Part shown: in pieces, positions 53,943 to 62,855 of the stretch
Layout of the letters: each line of letters opens with the position of its first letter
Position numbering within the stretch: position 1 is the stretch's first letter
NCBI GenBank assembly: GCA_016865035.1
Contig: CP018227.1
Coordinates: 2,757,501-2,821,500, forward strand
DNA: 64,000 nucleotides
Origin: Kordiimonadales bacterium IMCC3096
GTDB lineage: Bacteria; Pseudomonadota; Alphaproteobacteria; Minwuiales; Minwuiaceae
Direction: 5' to 3'
Position numbers and translations under genes: made by a program
Notes under the pieces: model-generated
Databases searched by the model: none
What the model saw: only the letters and a program-made list of their open reading frames with translations
What the model was told of the DNA's origin: nothing

Positions 53943-55247
53943 ATGGGCGGGCAGACTGCTGTAATGAACACAAGGTCATTCACGACATCATCCGCACCCT
54001 GGACCAGCCGGGCCGCAGGCCTGCTGATGGTGGGTATGGCGTCTTTCGCAGGTGGTTGCACCTTCGTATCGGACTCGCTGTGGCCGTCTCTGGCGGGTGA
54101 GGACGAGGCCGGTACCGTGGTCCGTGAGGCACCGCCGCGTGTCAGCCGCCTCTCGCCGGAGGCGCAGGCCGCGCGCAATGCCGCGCTCAATGCCGCCGCC
54201 ACGGGATCGGCATCGACCACGTCGTTCCCCTCGACCCAGGTCGCTGGCGGCCCGCCGCCGCTCGGCACCACGACGTTCGAGGCCCCTGCGGTCTCTTCCT
54301 TCCCGGCCACAGGCACGGTGGTGGGGCAGAAGGTCCAGCAGCTTGCTTCCGAACTGCGCCAGCTGGAGGGGCGCCTGAACCAGCGCAATGACACGCTGGC
54401 CCAGATCCGTGGCTCCACCATCCAGAACGCCCAGCGCTATCACGGCACGGTCGCCGCGATTCAGGCGCGGTTGCAGGTTGGTTCGACCCCCGGCAATCCG
54501 GTGCTGGTCAACCAGTGGAACCAGGCGCAGAGCGAACTTACCCGCCTGAGCAGCGATATCGCCGCCATGAATGGCCTGGCCAACGAAGTGGCCGCTGATT
54601 CCAGCCTTGCAGCGTTCCTGCTGGAGACGGCGCGGGCGACCTACGGTATTGCCGGTGCGATCGACGAGGATCATCGCCAGCTTGCCGTGCTGGAGGATCA
54701 GACCAACAAGACCGTGGTCGTGATCGACCGCCTGCTGAACGAGCTTTCCGACGATGTCAGCCGCCAGACGGCCTATATCGCCAATGAGCGCCGCAATCTC
54801 GGTTCCCTGGCACTGGCCATCAAGAATGGCGAGCTTTACGGCACCAGTCTGGCATCGCGGGCCTATGCCCCGCCGACCAGTGGCTATCAGCCGACCGGCC
54901 TGCAGGCCCCGCGCGCCGGAAATCCGGGTTCCGCGGCCGTTGCCAGCGGGCGTCCGCTGGTGGTGATCCGCTTCGACCGCCAGAACGTGGAATATGAGCA
55001 GGCGCTCTATACGGCTGTCAGCCGTGCGCTGGACCAGCGTCCCGACGCGCGCTTCGACATTGTCGCGGTGTCGCCCAGCAGTGGCTCCGCCGCCGACATC
55101 GCCCTGCAGCGTTCCCGGTCCCGCAAGCATGCCGATGACGTGCTGCGGACCCTGACCGGCATGGGGCTGCCCGCCGACCGTGTGGGCCTGACCTCCACCA
55201 CCAGCGCCGAAGCCGGGGCCTCCGAGGTGCATATCTACGTCCGTTGA
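53943..55247 (+). CDS. OmpA-like domain lipoprotein
   Basis: A 434-residue lipoprotein. The lipobox is FAGGC with Cys39 if the ATG at 53943 (AGAGG upstream) is used. A proline/serine-rich stretch follows, then a long helical region (about 125-290: QQLASELRQLEGRLNQRNDT, ERRNLGSLALAIKNG) suited to coiled coil, and a C-terminal OmpA-like alpha/beta segment (about 330-434). The usual peptidoglycan-binding Asp is not evident (VSPSSG replaces TDxxG). It may anchor or scaffold in the outer membrane. Confidence 0.65.
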   Translation: MGGQTAVMNTRSFTTSSAPWTSRAAGLLMVGMASFAGGCTFVSDSLWPSLAGEDEAGTVVREAPPRVSRLSPEAQAARNAALNAAATGSASTTSFPSTQVAGGPPPLGTTTFEAPAVSSFPATGTVVGQKVQQLASELRQLEGRLNQRNDTLAQIRGSTIQNAQRYHGTVAAIQARLQVGSTPGNPVLVNQWNQAQSELTRLSSDIAAMNGLANEVAADSSLAAFLLETARATYGIAGAIDEDHRQLAVLEDQTNKTVVVIDRLLNELSDDVSRQTAYIANERRNLGSLALAIKNGELYGTSLASRAYAPPTSGYQPTGLQAPRAGNPGSAAVASGRPLVVIRFDRQNVEYEQALYTAVSRALDQRPDARFDIVAVSPSSGSAADIALQRSRSRKHADDVLRTLTGMGLPADRVGLTSTTSAEAGASEVHIYVR

Positions 55248-55257
55248 GGCTGCGCTG

Positions 55258-55659
55258 ATGCTGCCCGAAATGCTGACATTCGACCGCATCCGGATCGGGC
55301 AGAGTCTCGGGGTTCACGAATCCGCCATCGATCAGGCCGCGCTCGACCGCTGGCGTGCCGTCTACGGGGATGACGTGGGCGGCAATACCGACGCCGCGCC
55401 GCCAGACATGGTGTCGGGCATCGTCATGGCCGCGCAGCTCGAACTGACCAATCCCCACCCCGATGGTGGCCTGCATGCCGGGCAGCAGTATGTGTTGCAC
55501 CGTCGCCCGGTCATCGGCGACACCCTGCGCACCAGTTCCGTTCCGCTGTCCAAGGAGGTCCGCAAGGGCCGAAACTGGGTACGGATGAAGACCGAGACCC
55601 GCGACCAGCAGGATCGCCTGGTCTACGAAGCGGTCCTTACCCTGATCTGGGCAGGCTGA
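55258..55659 (+). CDS. MaoC-like/FAS1-type dehydratase N-half subunit
   Basis: A 133-residue hot-dog fold protein: FDRIRIGQSLGVHESAIDQAALDRW opening and the VLHRRPVIGDTLRTSS core match the FAS1-like/MaoC N-terminal half. The D-x4-H active-site motif is absent, so it is probably the non-catalytic half of a heterodimeric dehydratase. It starts 10 bases after the lipoprotein gene; the catalytic partner follows seven bases later. Confidence 0.75.
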   Translation: MLPEMLTFDRIRIGQSLGVHESAIDQAALDRWRAVYGDDVGGNTDAAPPDMVSGIVMAAQLELTNPHPDGGLHAGQQYVLHRRPVIGDTLRTSSVPLSKEVRKGRNWVRMKTETRDQQDRLVYEAVLTLIWAG

Positions 55660-55666
55660 GCGCGCC

Positions 55667-56047
55667 ATGCAGACCGAACTCACACCCGTCAGCCTGAAGA
55701 TCACGCAGGACCGCATCAACGCCTATGCCGAGATCACCGGTGATCCGAACCCGATCCACCTGGATGCAGCCTTCGCGGCAAGGACGGAAATGGGCGGCAT
55801 CATCGCCCATGGCACCCTGTCGATGAACCTGATCCTGCGTGCCATGGCGGCGACCTTCGGCCCGGACGCCTGCGACGGCGCTGAGATGGACATCCGCTTC
55901 GTGAAGCCTGTCCGCGTCGATGATGTCGTCACGGCCAGCGGCACCCGTGATCAGGATGAGTCGGGGCGCTATACCGTCCAGATCACCAATCAGGCCGGTG
56001 AGCCCGTGATCGTTGGCTGGGTCCGTCCGGCCGTCGCGGGCGTGTAG
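55667..56047 (+). CDS. MaoC-family hydratase/dehydratase, catalytic subunit
   Basis: A 126-residue hot-dog protein with the hydratase-2 motif: Asp26, Asn28 and His31 (GDPNPIHLD), then GGIIAHGTLSM. It hydrates 2-enoyl-CoA or dehydrates 3-hydroxyacyl-CoA. Together with the preceding half it forms the two-chain dehydratase known from steroid and acyl-CoA degradation. The downstream ligase is on the other strand. Confidence 0.85.
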   Translation: MQTELTPVSLKITQDRINAYAEITGDPNPIHLDAAFAARTEMGGIIAHGTLSMNLILRAMAATFGPDACDGAEMDIRFVKPVRVDDVVTASGTRDQDESGRYTVQITNQAGEPVIVGWVRPAVAGV

Positions 56048-56062
56048 ACAGGTCTGCGCAGC

Positions 56063-56160
56063 CCCACCACGCCGTACCCGGGCTTGACCCGAGTACCCAT
56101 GGTGCCGCTCAAACGTCGGCGACTGGGCTCGCGGATCAAGTCCGCGAGCGACGTGGTGGG
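56063..56160. repeat. REPIN-like composite palindromic element
   Basis: Outer arms CCCACCACG and CGTGGTGGG (9 bp, perfect) enclose two hairpins: 56074-56096 (GTACCCGGG, loop CTTGA, CCCGAGTAC, one mismatch) and 56127-56149 (GCTCGCGGA, loop TCAAG, TCCGCGAGC, perfect). The two loops are complementary, as expected of a REP sequence in inverted pair. It lies between convergent genes and may also halt transcription. Confidence 0.7.
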
Positions 56161-56178
56161 AAGTGGGCGCGGGCGACC

Positions 56179-56205
56179 GTGCGTGCGGACCGGGTCCGCA
56201 CGCAC
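56179..56205. repeat. Long perfect palindrome beside REPIN-like element
   Basis: GTGCGTGCGGACC and GGTCCGCACGCAC are 13-base perfect arms around a single G. Located 19 bases after the REPIN-like element and just before the ligase gene end; probably a terminator or part of the same mobile palindrome. Confidence 0.6.
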
Positions 56206-56226
56206 CGTGTCGGTGGAGGGGACGGG

Positions 56227-57774
56227 TCAGATGATCCGGCTGTCCTTGTTGCCCCAGTAGCGGTCCTTCAGCAGGCGCTTGTAGAGCTTGCCGTTGGCGT
56301 GACGGGGCAGTTCCTTCTCGAAGTCGATGGACTTTGGCGTCTTGATGCCACTGAGTGATTCACGGCAGAACGCGATCAGCTGCTCCGCCATGTCAGGTCC
56401 GGCCTTGGTGTGGTCGATCAGTTGCACGACGCCCTTCACCTGTTCACCCAGGTCCGCGTCCGGCACGCCGAACACGGCGGCATCCATCACGGCCGGATGC
56501 AGCAGCAACCTGTCCTCGATCTCCTGCGGGTAGATGTTCACGCCGCCGGAGATGATCATGAAGGCCTTGCGGTCGGTCAGGAACAGGAAGCCGTCCTTGT
56601 CCAGGTAACCGACGTCGCCGAGGGTGGACCAGCCCTTCGTGTTCTGCGACTCGGCCGTCTTCTTCGGATCGTTGTGATAGTTGAACGTCGGTCCACCGGC
56701 AAAGAAGACGGAGCCGATCTCGCCCTGTGGCAGCTCCTCGTCCGGGCTGTCCATGTCGGTGATCTTCAGCTCACCGACGATGGCACGGCCGACGGTCCCG
56801 GGATGTGCCAGCCACTCGTGCGGATTGGCGGCAACAAAGCCGTTGCCCTCGGTTCCGGCGTAATATTCGTAGATCACCGGACCCCACCAATCCATCATCT
56901 GCTGCTTGACCTCGACGGGGCAGGGGGCGGCGGCGTGGATGGCGACCTTCAGCGAGGAGACATCGTACTTCGCCCGCACTTCCGCGGGCAGTTTCAGGAA
57001 GCGCACGAACATCGTCGGCACCCACTGGCTGTGGGTGCAGCCGTATTTCTCGATCAGTTGCAGCGCCCGTTCCGGGTCGAACCGCTCCATCAGGATCGTG
57101 GTCGCCCCGATCCGGTTCATCAGCAGATTGTAGCGCAGCGGCGCCGCGTGATAGAGCGGCGCCGGCGAGAGATAGATGGTCTCGGAATCCATGCCGTAGA
57201 GCATGAGCACGGCCTGCATGGTCGGGCGGACCTCGCCCAGCTTGCGGTTCTCCAGGTCGATCTTGATGCCCTTGGGCCGCCCGGTGGTGCCGGAGGAATA
57301 GAGCATGTCGTGCCCTTCCCACTCGTCGGCAATCGGCGTCTGCGGCATGTCGGCAATGGCATCGTCCCAGGAGCTGTAGCCGTCGATCGGCTCGCCGACC
57401 ATCAGCATGTGCTCCACATGCGGCACTTCACCGGGCATGCCCTTCGCCATGTCCGCCTTGTAGGCGGAGGAGATGAACAGCTTCGCCTCGCAGTCGTTCA
57501 CGATGTAGGCGACCTCGGGGGCGGTCAGATAGCTCGACGCACAGGCGTAATAGAGTCCGGCACGATGGGCGGCCCAGCAGATCTCCAGGAAATGCCGGTT
57601 GTTCTCCATGCAGATCGCGATGGCGTCACCGTGCTGCAGCCCCAGCGAGCGGAAGTAGTGCGCCCCCATGTTCGACCGGCGGTCCAGATCGCCATGGGTC
57701 ACCACCTCCCCGGTGGAGGCCATGATGTAGGCCGGTTTCTCGGGCCGCTCCGCCCCGTGTACGCCAGGATGCAT
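56227..57774 (-). CDS. AMP-forming acyl-CoA ligase
   Basis: A 515-residue ANL enzyme with the P-loop YSSGTTGRPKGIK, the adenylation motif STLGDVGYLDKDGFLFLTDR and a lysine near the C-terminus (NGKLYKRLLKD). It activates an unknown acid to acyl-AMP and then acyl-CoA. It converges with the MaoC pair, and a hydantoinase HyuA gene lies upstream. Confidence 0.88.
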   Translation of the reverse strand: MHPGVHGAERPEKPAYIMASTGEVVTHGDLDRRSNMGAHYFRSLGLQHGDAIAICMENNRHFLEICWAAHRAGLYYACASSYLTAPEVAYIVNDCEAKLFISSAYKADMAKGMPGEVPHVEHMLMVGEPIDGYSSWDDAIADMPQTPIADEWEGHDMLYSSGTTGRPKGIKIDLENRKLGEVRPTMQAVLMLYGMDSETIYLSPAPLYHAAPLRYNLLMNRIGATTILMERFDPERALQLIEKYGCTHSQWVPTMFVRFLKLPAEVRAKYDVSSLKVAIHAAAPCPVEVKQQMMDWWGPVIYEYYAGTEGNGFVAANPHEWLAHPGTVGRAIVGELKITDMDSPDEELPQGEIGSVFFAGGPTFNYHNDPKKTAESQNTKGWSTLGDVGYLDKDGFLFLTDRKAFMIISGGVNIYPQEIEDRLLLHPAVMDAAVFGVPDADLGEQVKGVVQLIDHTKAGPDMAEQLIAFCRESLSGIKTPKSIDFEKELPRHANGKLYKRLLKDRYWGNKDSRII

Positions 57775-57881
57775 GTTCTCTGTTCCTCCCCGGAAATCCG
57801 ACTCTGCCGTGTTCTTGGCGCCAGAATAGCGATCTGCTCTCTGGGGGGAAGTGCCGCTTGGTCTCAGGCACGGGCGGCAGG

Positions 57882-59921
57882 TTACACCTCCCGGATATGC
57901 AGGAAGCCCAGCCTGTCCACATGCACCTGCTGCCCCGGCAGCACCAGCGTGGTCGCGGTCGGCTCCGTGATCACGGCAGGGCCTTCGATGGCCTGTTCCA
58001 GCGGCAGCAGGGCACGGTCCAGGATCAGGGTCTCGCGCATCCCGCCCTCTCCGAAATGGACCGGTCGCTGGCCACTGGTTGCGGCATCGAGACTGCGTCC
58101 GCTCCCGTCCAGCGGCACGAACTCCGGCAGGCGTGTCCTCTGCTCTGCCGCCAGATGGAACTGGATGACCTCCACCCGCGTGTCGTCCAGCCGGAAGGTA
58201 TAGGCGCGCTCATGGGCCGCGTGGAATGCCTCGACCAGTGCGTCCAGATCGACATTCCGCGCATCGACCGGGACCGGCACCGTGTGCTCCTGCCCGTGGT
58301 AGCGCAGTTCGATCCGGGCGGTGAGGTCCAGGGGTGCCGCCTTGCCGCTGCTGGTGAAATAGGTTTCCGCCTCCGACACCATGGCGTCCAGAACGGCCTG
58401 CAGATCGCTGCTGCGCGCGCTTTCGCCGTCCAGCGGAACCGTGCGCACCAGGTCGACGCGCGGCGCGGTCGCCAGCATGCCCCAGGCGGAAAACAGGCCG
58501 GGATACAGCGGAATGACCAGTTCCTTCGTGCCCAGCTCGCGCGAAAGCTGGGCCGCATGCATGGCGCCGCCGCCGCCATAGGCCAGCATGGCGAAATCGC
58601 GGGGGTCGTGGCCGCGCTGGACGGAAACCAGCTTCAGCGCATTGATCATGTTGGCCTCGGCCAGGCGGATGACGGCGGCTGCGGCTTCCACGATGCTGAC
58701 CCGCAGTGCATCGGCGACCGGCTGCATGGCCTGCGCGGCCTTCTCGGTCGACAGGCTGAGGCGGCCGCCGGAGAAGCGGTTGGTGTCGAGGACGCCGGTC
58801 AGCAGCTTCGCGTCGGTGACCGTCGGCTCCGTTCCGCCCCGGCCATAGCAGGCAGGGCCGGGTTCAGCGCCCGCCGACTGCGGCCCGACACGCAGGCGAC
58901 CATCAGCGGCAATGCGCGCGATGGAGCCGCCACCGGCACCGACCTCGACAATGTCCACCACGGGGGCCTTCACCGGATAGCCGGGGTGATGCCGGGTCTT
59001 CTCGATCCAGTAGTCGGTGTTCACTGTCGCCATGCCACCGCGGATCAGGGAGCATTTCGCTGTGGTGCCGCCGACATCGAAGGCAATGACATTGGGCAGG
59101 CCCGCTGCACGACCCACGACCACCGCCCCGTTCACACCGGCAGCCGGGCCGGACTCCACCAGGGTCAGCGGGTGGGTGCGGGCGCGGGCAAAGCTGGTGG
59201 TGCCACCGTTCGACTGCATGGCCTGCAGCGGGGCTGTCACGGCCCGCGCGCGCAGGCGGGACTCCAGGCGGTCGAAGTAGCGGTCGATGATGGGCTGCAC
59301 ATAGGCATTCAGCACAGCCGTGCTCGTCCGCTCGAATTCCCGCCATTCCCGTGTGAAGCCGGAGGACTGGGTGATCGAGACGTCGGGCAGCCGCTCCGCC
59401 AGCAGCGCGGCGCAGGCCTGTTCGTGTGCCGGATTGCGATAGCTGTGCAGGAAGGTGATGGCAATTGCCTCGATCTTCGCCGCCCTGCAGGCTTCGGCAA
59501 TGGCGTCGATGTCGCTTTCGTCCAGCGGCGTGACGACCGCGCCATCGGCATCCAGGCGCTCGGTCACCTCGAAGCGCCATTTGCGGGGCACGAAGGGGTG
59601 CGGCGGGTCGAAGTGCAGATTGTAGAGATCCGGCCGGTTGCCGCGTCCGATGGCCAGCACGTCGCGGAACCCGCGCGTGGTGACCAGCGCCGTGCGCACG
59701 CCCTTGCGTTCGGTGATCGCATTGATGACCGTGGTGCCGCCATGCACGAACTCGGTGATGCTCTCCGGGCTCAGGCCGCTCAGATCGATGGTCGAGAGAA
59801 CGCCGCCCGACTGGTCCTGCACGGTGGTCAGGTCCTTCGCCACGGTCAGGCTGCCGTCCGTTTCGTCCCATGCCACCAGATCGGTGAAGGTACCGCCCAC
59901 GTCCGTTGCCATGCGGATCAT
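57882..59921 (-). CDS. Hydantoinase/oxoprolinase subunit A (HyuA-like)
   Basis: A 679-residue HyuA-type protein. The ATP-binding actin-like motif DVGGTFTD is at 7-14, with a second DVGGTTAKCSLI in the middle, and a C-terminal domain (about 520-679). It pairs with the HyuB gene (ATGA overlap) to open lactam or carboxylate rings at the cost of ATP; related enzymes carboxylate acetone. The natural substrate is unknown. Confidence 0.9.
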   Translation of the reverse strand: MIRMATDVGGTFTDLVAWDETDGSLTVAKDLTTVQDQSGGVLSTIDLSGLSPESITEFVHGGTTVINAITERKGVRTALVTTRGFRDVLAIGRGNRPDLYNLHFDPPHPFVPRKWRFEVTERLDADGAVVTPLDESDIDAIAEACRAAKIEAIAITFLHSYRNPAHEQACAALLAERLPDVSITQSSGFTREWREFERTSTAVLNAYVQPIIDRYFDRLESRLRARAVTAPLQAMQSNGGTTSFARARTHPLTLVESGPAAGVNGAVVVGRAAGLPNVIAFDVGGTTAKCSLIRGGMATVNTDYWIEKTRHHPGYPVKAPVVDIVEVGAGGGSIARIAADGRLRVGPQSAGAEPGPACYGRGGTEPTVTDAKLLTGVLDTNRFSGGRLSLSTEKAAQAMQPVADALRVSIVEAAAAVIRLAEANMINALKLVSVQRGHDPRDFAMLAYGGGGAMHAAQLSRELGTKELVIPLYPGLFSAWGMLATAPRVDLVRTVPLDGESARSSDLQAVLDAMVSEAETYFTSSGKAAPLDLTARIELRYHGQEHTVPVPVDARNVDLDALVEAFHAAHERAYTFRLDDTRVEVIQFHLAAEQRTRLPEFVPLDGSGRSLDAATSGQRPVHFGEGGMRETLILDRALLPLEQAIEGPAVITEPTATTLVLPGQQVHVDRLGFLHIREV

Positions 59922-61567
59922 CGACCGTAGACCTCCCGCGCCTGATCCTCCGTCAGCAGGCCATCCGCGATGTCTGCCGCGATCTCGCTGACAGATCGGT
60001 CGGCAGGGTCACCCCAGCCGCCGCCGCCGCCGGTGACGATGGCGACGCGGTCCCCATATGCCAGTGCCTCATGCGCGGTGCGGGCCGTGCGCAAGGTCCC
60101 GCCCTTGCGGCTGACGGTCAGGTGATTGCGGCTGCCGGGCTGGCCGCCATCGGCACCCCAGGGACGCTCGACCGAGCGCCCGAAGCTGGCATAGGTGAAG
60201 GCGTCGTCGGTCAGCACCTCGTACTCCCGCACCAGCCCGAAGCCGCCACGATGACGACCGGCCCCCGGTCCCTCCTCCGTATTGAAGCCATAGCGGCTGA
60301 TGCGCAGGGGATATTTCGCCTCCAGCAGTTCGACCGACAGGTTGCAGGTGTCGCCGTCGGTGATGGCGATCAGGCCGCTGGCCCCGTCGCGTTCCGGGGT
60401 GGCACCCCAGCCGCCATGCTGCGGCTCGATATGCACGAACATCTCCCCGGCCTTGTCCCGGCCACAGATGTAGGTGGCGCAGAGGCTCATGTAGCTGCCG
60501 GCGCTGAACCGTTCCGGGGCAATCGGGGCCAGGGCCTTCCAGACCAGTTCCGATGCCTGTGCCGCGCCCTCGTAGTACCAGCCGATGGGGGAGGGACTGA
60601 CGGCGCTGAAGACCGTGCCATCCGGAATTTCGATGCGCACGGGCCGGAACCAGCCTTCGTTGGACGGTTCCTGCGGCCCGACCAGTGCCTTGAACACCGA
60701 CTTCACCGCAGACTGAAGCGCGCCACGGGTGCAGTTGATCGGACCGCCCCGCGCGGGTGCGCAACCGTCGAAGTCGGCCGTGATCGTCTCCCCCTCGATC
60801 CGGACGCTGACCCGGACGGGAATGCGGTCGTCGGTGACGCCGTCGCCGTCGATCCAGTCCTCGGCCGCATAGATACCGTCAGGCAGAGCGGCAACGGCCT
60901 GCCGGGCCTGTTGCTCCCCGTGGTTCAGGATCCCGGCAAAGGCGGACTGCAGTCCATCCAGCCCGTAGCGCTCGACCAGCTCGGTCAGCCGCCGCTCGGC
61001 GATGTTGACCGCGGCGAGTTCCGCATTCAGGTCGCCAAGCGCCATCTGCGGCAGGCGGGAGTTGGCGGCGATGATGTCGCGCACATCCTCCAGCAGCCTG
61101 CCATCCTGACAGAGCCGGATCCCCGGCAGGCGCAGCCCCTCCTGAAAGACCTCGGACGCATCGGCGGGCAGGCTGCCGGCAACCGCGCCGCCCACGTCCA
61201 GCCAGTGCGCCACCGTGATCGCGAAGCCGATCCGTTGCTGTTCATGAAACAGCGGCTTGATGACCGCCATGTCACAGCAGTGGGTACCCCCCCGGAACGG
61301 GTCATTGGTGATGAAGGCGTCGCCCGGCCGCATCCGCGCGCCATGCTTCTCGATGATGAAGCGGACCTGGGCGGCGAAGGTGCCGGTGAAAAGGGTCAGC
61401 CCGTTGGCCTGCGCCACCAGATCGCCCTCCGCGTCGCAGATCCCGCATGCGAAATCCAGTACCTCGTAGATCACGGGGCTCATGCTGGTGCGGGCCAGGA
61501 CCATGCCCATCTCATCCACCGTGGCCAGCAGCTTGCCGTGCATGATTTCAAGCGTGATAGTGTCCAA
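59918..61567 (-). CDS. Hydantoinase/oxoprolinase subunit B (HyuB-like), TTG start
   Basis: A 549-residue HyuB-type protein. I start at TTG (61567), six bases after GGGAGG, which gives the family opening LDTITLEIMHGKLLATVDE with Met for Leu. The metal site NDPFRGGTHCCD is standard, and GGGGGWGDPADR ends the protein. It is upstream of and coupled to HyuA. The AraC gene is divergent, across a 286-base gap, and could regulate the pair. Confidence 0.87.
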   Translation of the reverse strand: MDTITLEIMHGKLLATVDEMGMVLARTSMSPVIYEVLDFACGICDAEGDLVAQANGLTLFTGTFAAQVRFIIEKHGARMRPGDAFITNDPFRGGTHCCDMAVIKPLFHEQQRIGFAITVAHWLDVGGAVAGSLPADASEVFQEGLRLPGIRLCQDGRLLEDVRDIIAANSRLPQMALGDLNAELAAVNIAERRLTELVERYGLDGLQSAFAGILNHGEQQARQAVAALPDGIYAAEDWIDGDGVTDDRIPVRVSVRIEGETITADFDGCAPARGGPINCTRGALQSAVKSVFKALVGPQEPSNEGWFRPVRIEIPDGTVFSAVSPSPIGWYYEGAAQASELVWKALAPIAPERFSAGSYMSLCATYICGRDKAGEMFVHIEPQHGGWGATPERDGASGLIAITDGDTCNLSVELLEAKYPLRISRYGFNTEEGPGAGRHRGGFGLVREYEVLTDDAFTYASFGRSVERPWGADGGQPGSRNHLTVSRKGGTLRTARTAHEALAYGDRVAIVTGGGGGWGDPADRSVSEIAADIADGLLTEDQAREVYGR

Positions 61568-61853
61568 CAGTCGCCTCCCGGATTCTGCAAACAGATATCC
61601 CCGACAGTATCGAAGCTGGCCGTGCCATGCAGGCGCTTTCAGATCGCGGGCTGGCCACCATGCATCCGAATACTTGTCGGAATCCCCTGTGTGGACGGAC
61701 AGACCGAACCGGGACCGGGGCAGCAGAAGCCCCTTGCCAGAACCGCCTGGCACAAGATTGCGCTGGAGTTCAGGGATTGGGAGTGGTTAGATTTTGACCC
61801 TTGTTGTGATCTGCTGAATTTGTGTGCGTTTTCGCATGAGAGGTATTGGGTCC

Positions 61854-62831
61854 ATGAACACCGTCGCCCTGAAGCCCCGGACCATTGATGTTTCCGCTTT
61901 CGAGAGGTCGAAACGGCTGGGGGCGTGGACCGATGCACTGAACGAGAACTGGTACGCACTGGACCTGACAGACCCGGCTCATGCCTTCGAAAATGGCCGG
62001 TTCGGTTTCTTCGATATTCCGGGCATCCGCTTCGGAGCCATCGACAGCGACGCGATGAATGTCTTCCGCAGGCGGGAACATCTCGCCCATCCGGGCGGTG
62101 ACTACTACTTCCTGCCCATACCGATGCGTGACACGGTGGCGCTGCGTCAGGCGGGGCGGGAGGCGGCGCTGGATCCCGGTGACCTGACGGTGATCGCCAC
62201 CGCCGACACCTACCAGTATCAGCAGGAGACCCCGAACAGCCTGATCACCCTGCGGGTGGACGGGCCGGTGATGCGGGATCGCATTCCGATGATCGATGAC
62301 CTGGTGGCGCAGCCCTGTAACGGCAAGGCGCCGCTGGTGCGTGTCTTCGTGGATTTTGCCCATTCGCTGATCCGCCAGCGTGACGAACTGGATGGCGAGT
62401 CCGCTGCCGCGATGTCACCGCACCTGCTGGACCTGCTGGCCCTGGCGCTGACGGTCCCGGTGGATGCCCTGAAGAGCAACGAGAGTTCGGTGCGGCTGGC
62501 GCACCTGCGCCGCATCATGCGCGCCATCGAGAACCGGCTGGATGACGAGGCGCTGGGGCCGGGCTCCCTGGCCATGGAGCTGGGCCTGTCGGAACGCTAT
62601 ATCCAGAAGATGTTCGCCGAGCGTGGCGAGACCCTTTCAGGCGTCATTCGCGCCCGGCGCATTGCCACCGCGCAGCGCCGGTTGCTGGACCCAACCCGGC
62701 GCGGCCTCTCCATCGCCTCCATTGCCTTCTCCGTGGGATTCTCGGATCCGGCACATTTCAGCCGCGCGTTCCGCAATGTCACCGGCCTGTCCCCCAGCGA
62801 GTACCGGACAGAGCGACAGATGGAGAGCTGA
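61854..62831 (+). CDS. AraC-family transcriptional regulator
   Basis: A 325-residue protein: an AraC-binding-2-type N-terminal domain (about 30-200) and a C-terminal double helix-turn-helix (about 220-320: LAMELGLSERYIQKMF, IAFSVGFSDPAHFSRAFRN, GLSPSEYR). It is divergent from the HyuB-HyuA operon. ATG at 61854 is chosen; ATG at 61836 is possible. An effector such as a hydantoin-like compound is inference. Confidence 0.88.
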   Translation: MNTVALKPRTIDVSAFERSKRLGAWTDALNENWYALDLTDPAHAFENGRFGFFDIPGIRFGAIDSDAMNVFRRREHLAHPGGDYYFLPIPMRDTVALRQAGREAALDPGDLTVIATADTYQYQQETPNSLITLRVDGPVMRDRIPMIDDLVAQPCNGKAPLVRVFVDFAHSLIRQRDELDGESAAAMSPHLLDLLALALTVPVDALKSNESSVRLAHLRRIMRAIENRLDDEALGPGSLAMELGLSERYIQKMFAERGETLSGVIRARRIATAQRRLLDPTRRGLSIASIAFSVGFSDPAHFSRAFRNVTGLSPSEYRTERQMES

Positions 62832-62855
62832 GCGTCGGCGCTCCGGCGACCGCAG

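Noticed and set aside
57858-59930. 690-codon open frame on the plus strand
   Set aside because: Antisense to HyuA; low-complexity translation without motifs.
59906-61888. 660-codon open frame on the plus strand
   Set aside because: Antisense to HyuB; the minus strand has clear family motifs and overlapping start/stop signals.
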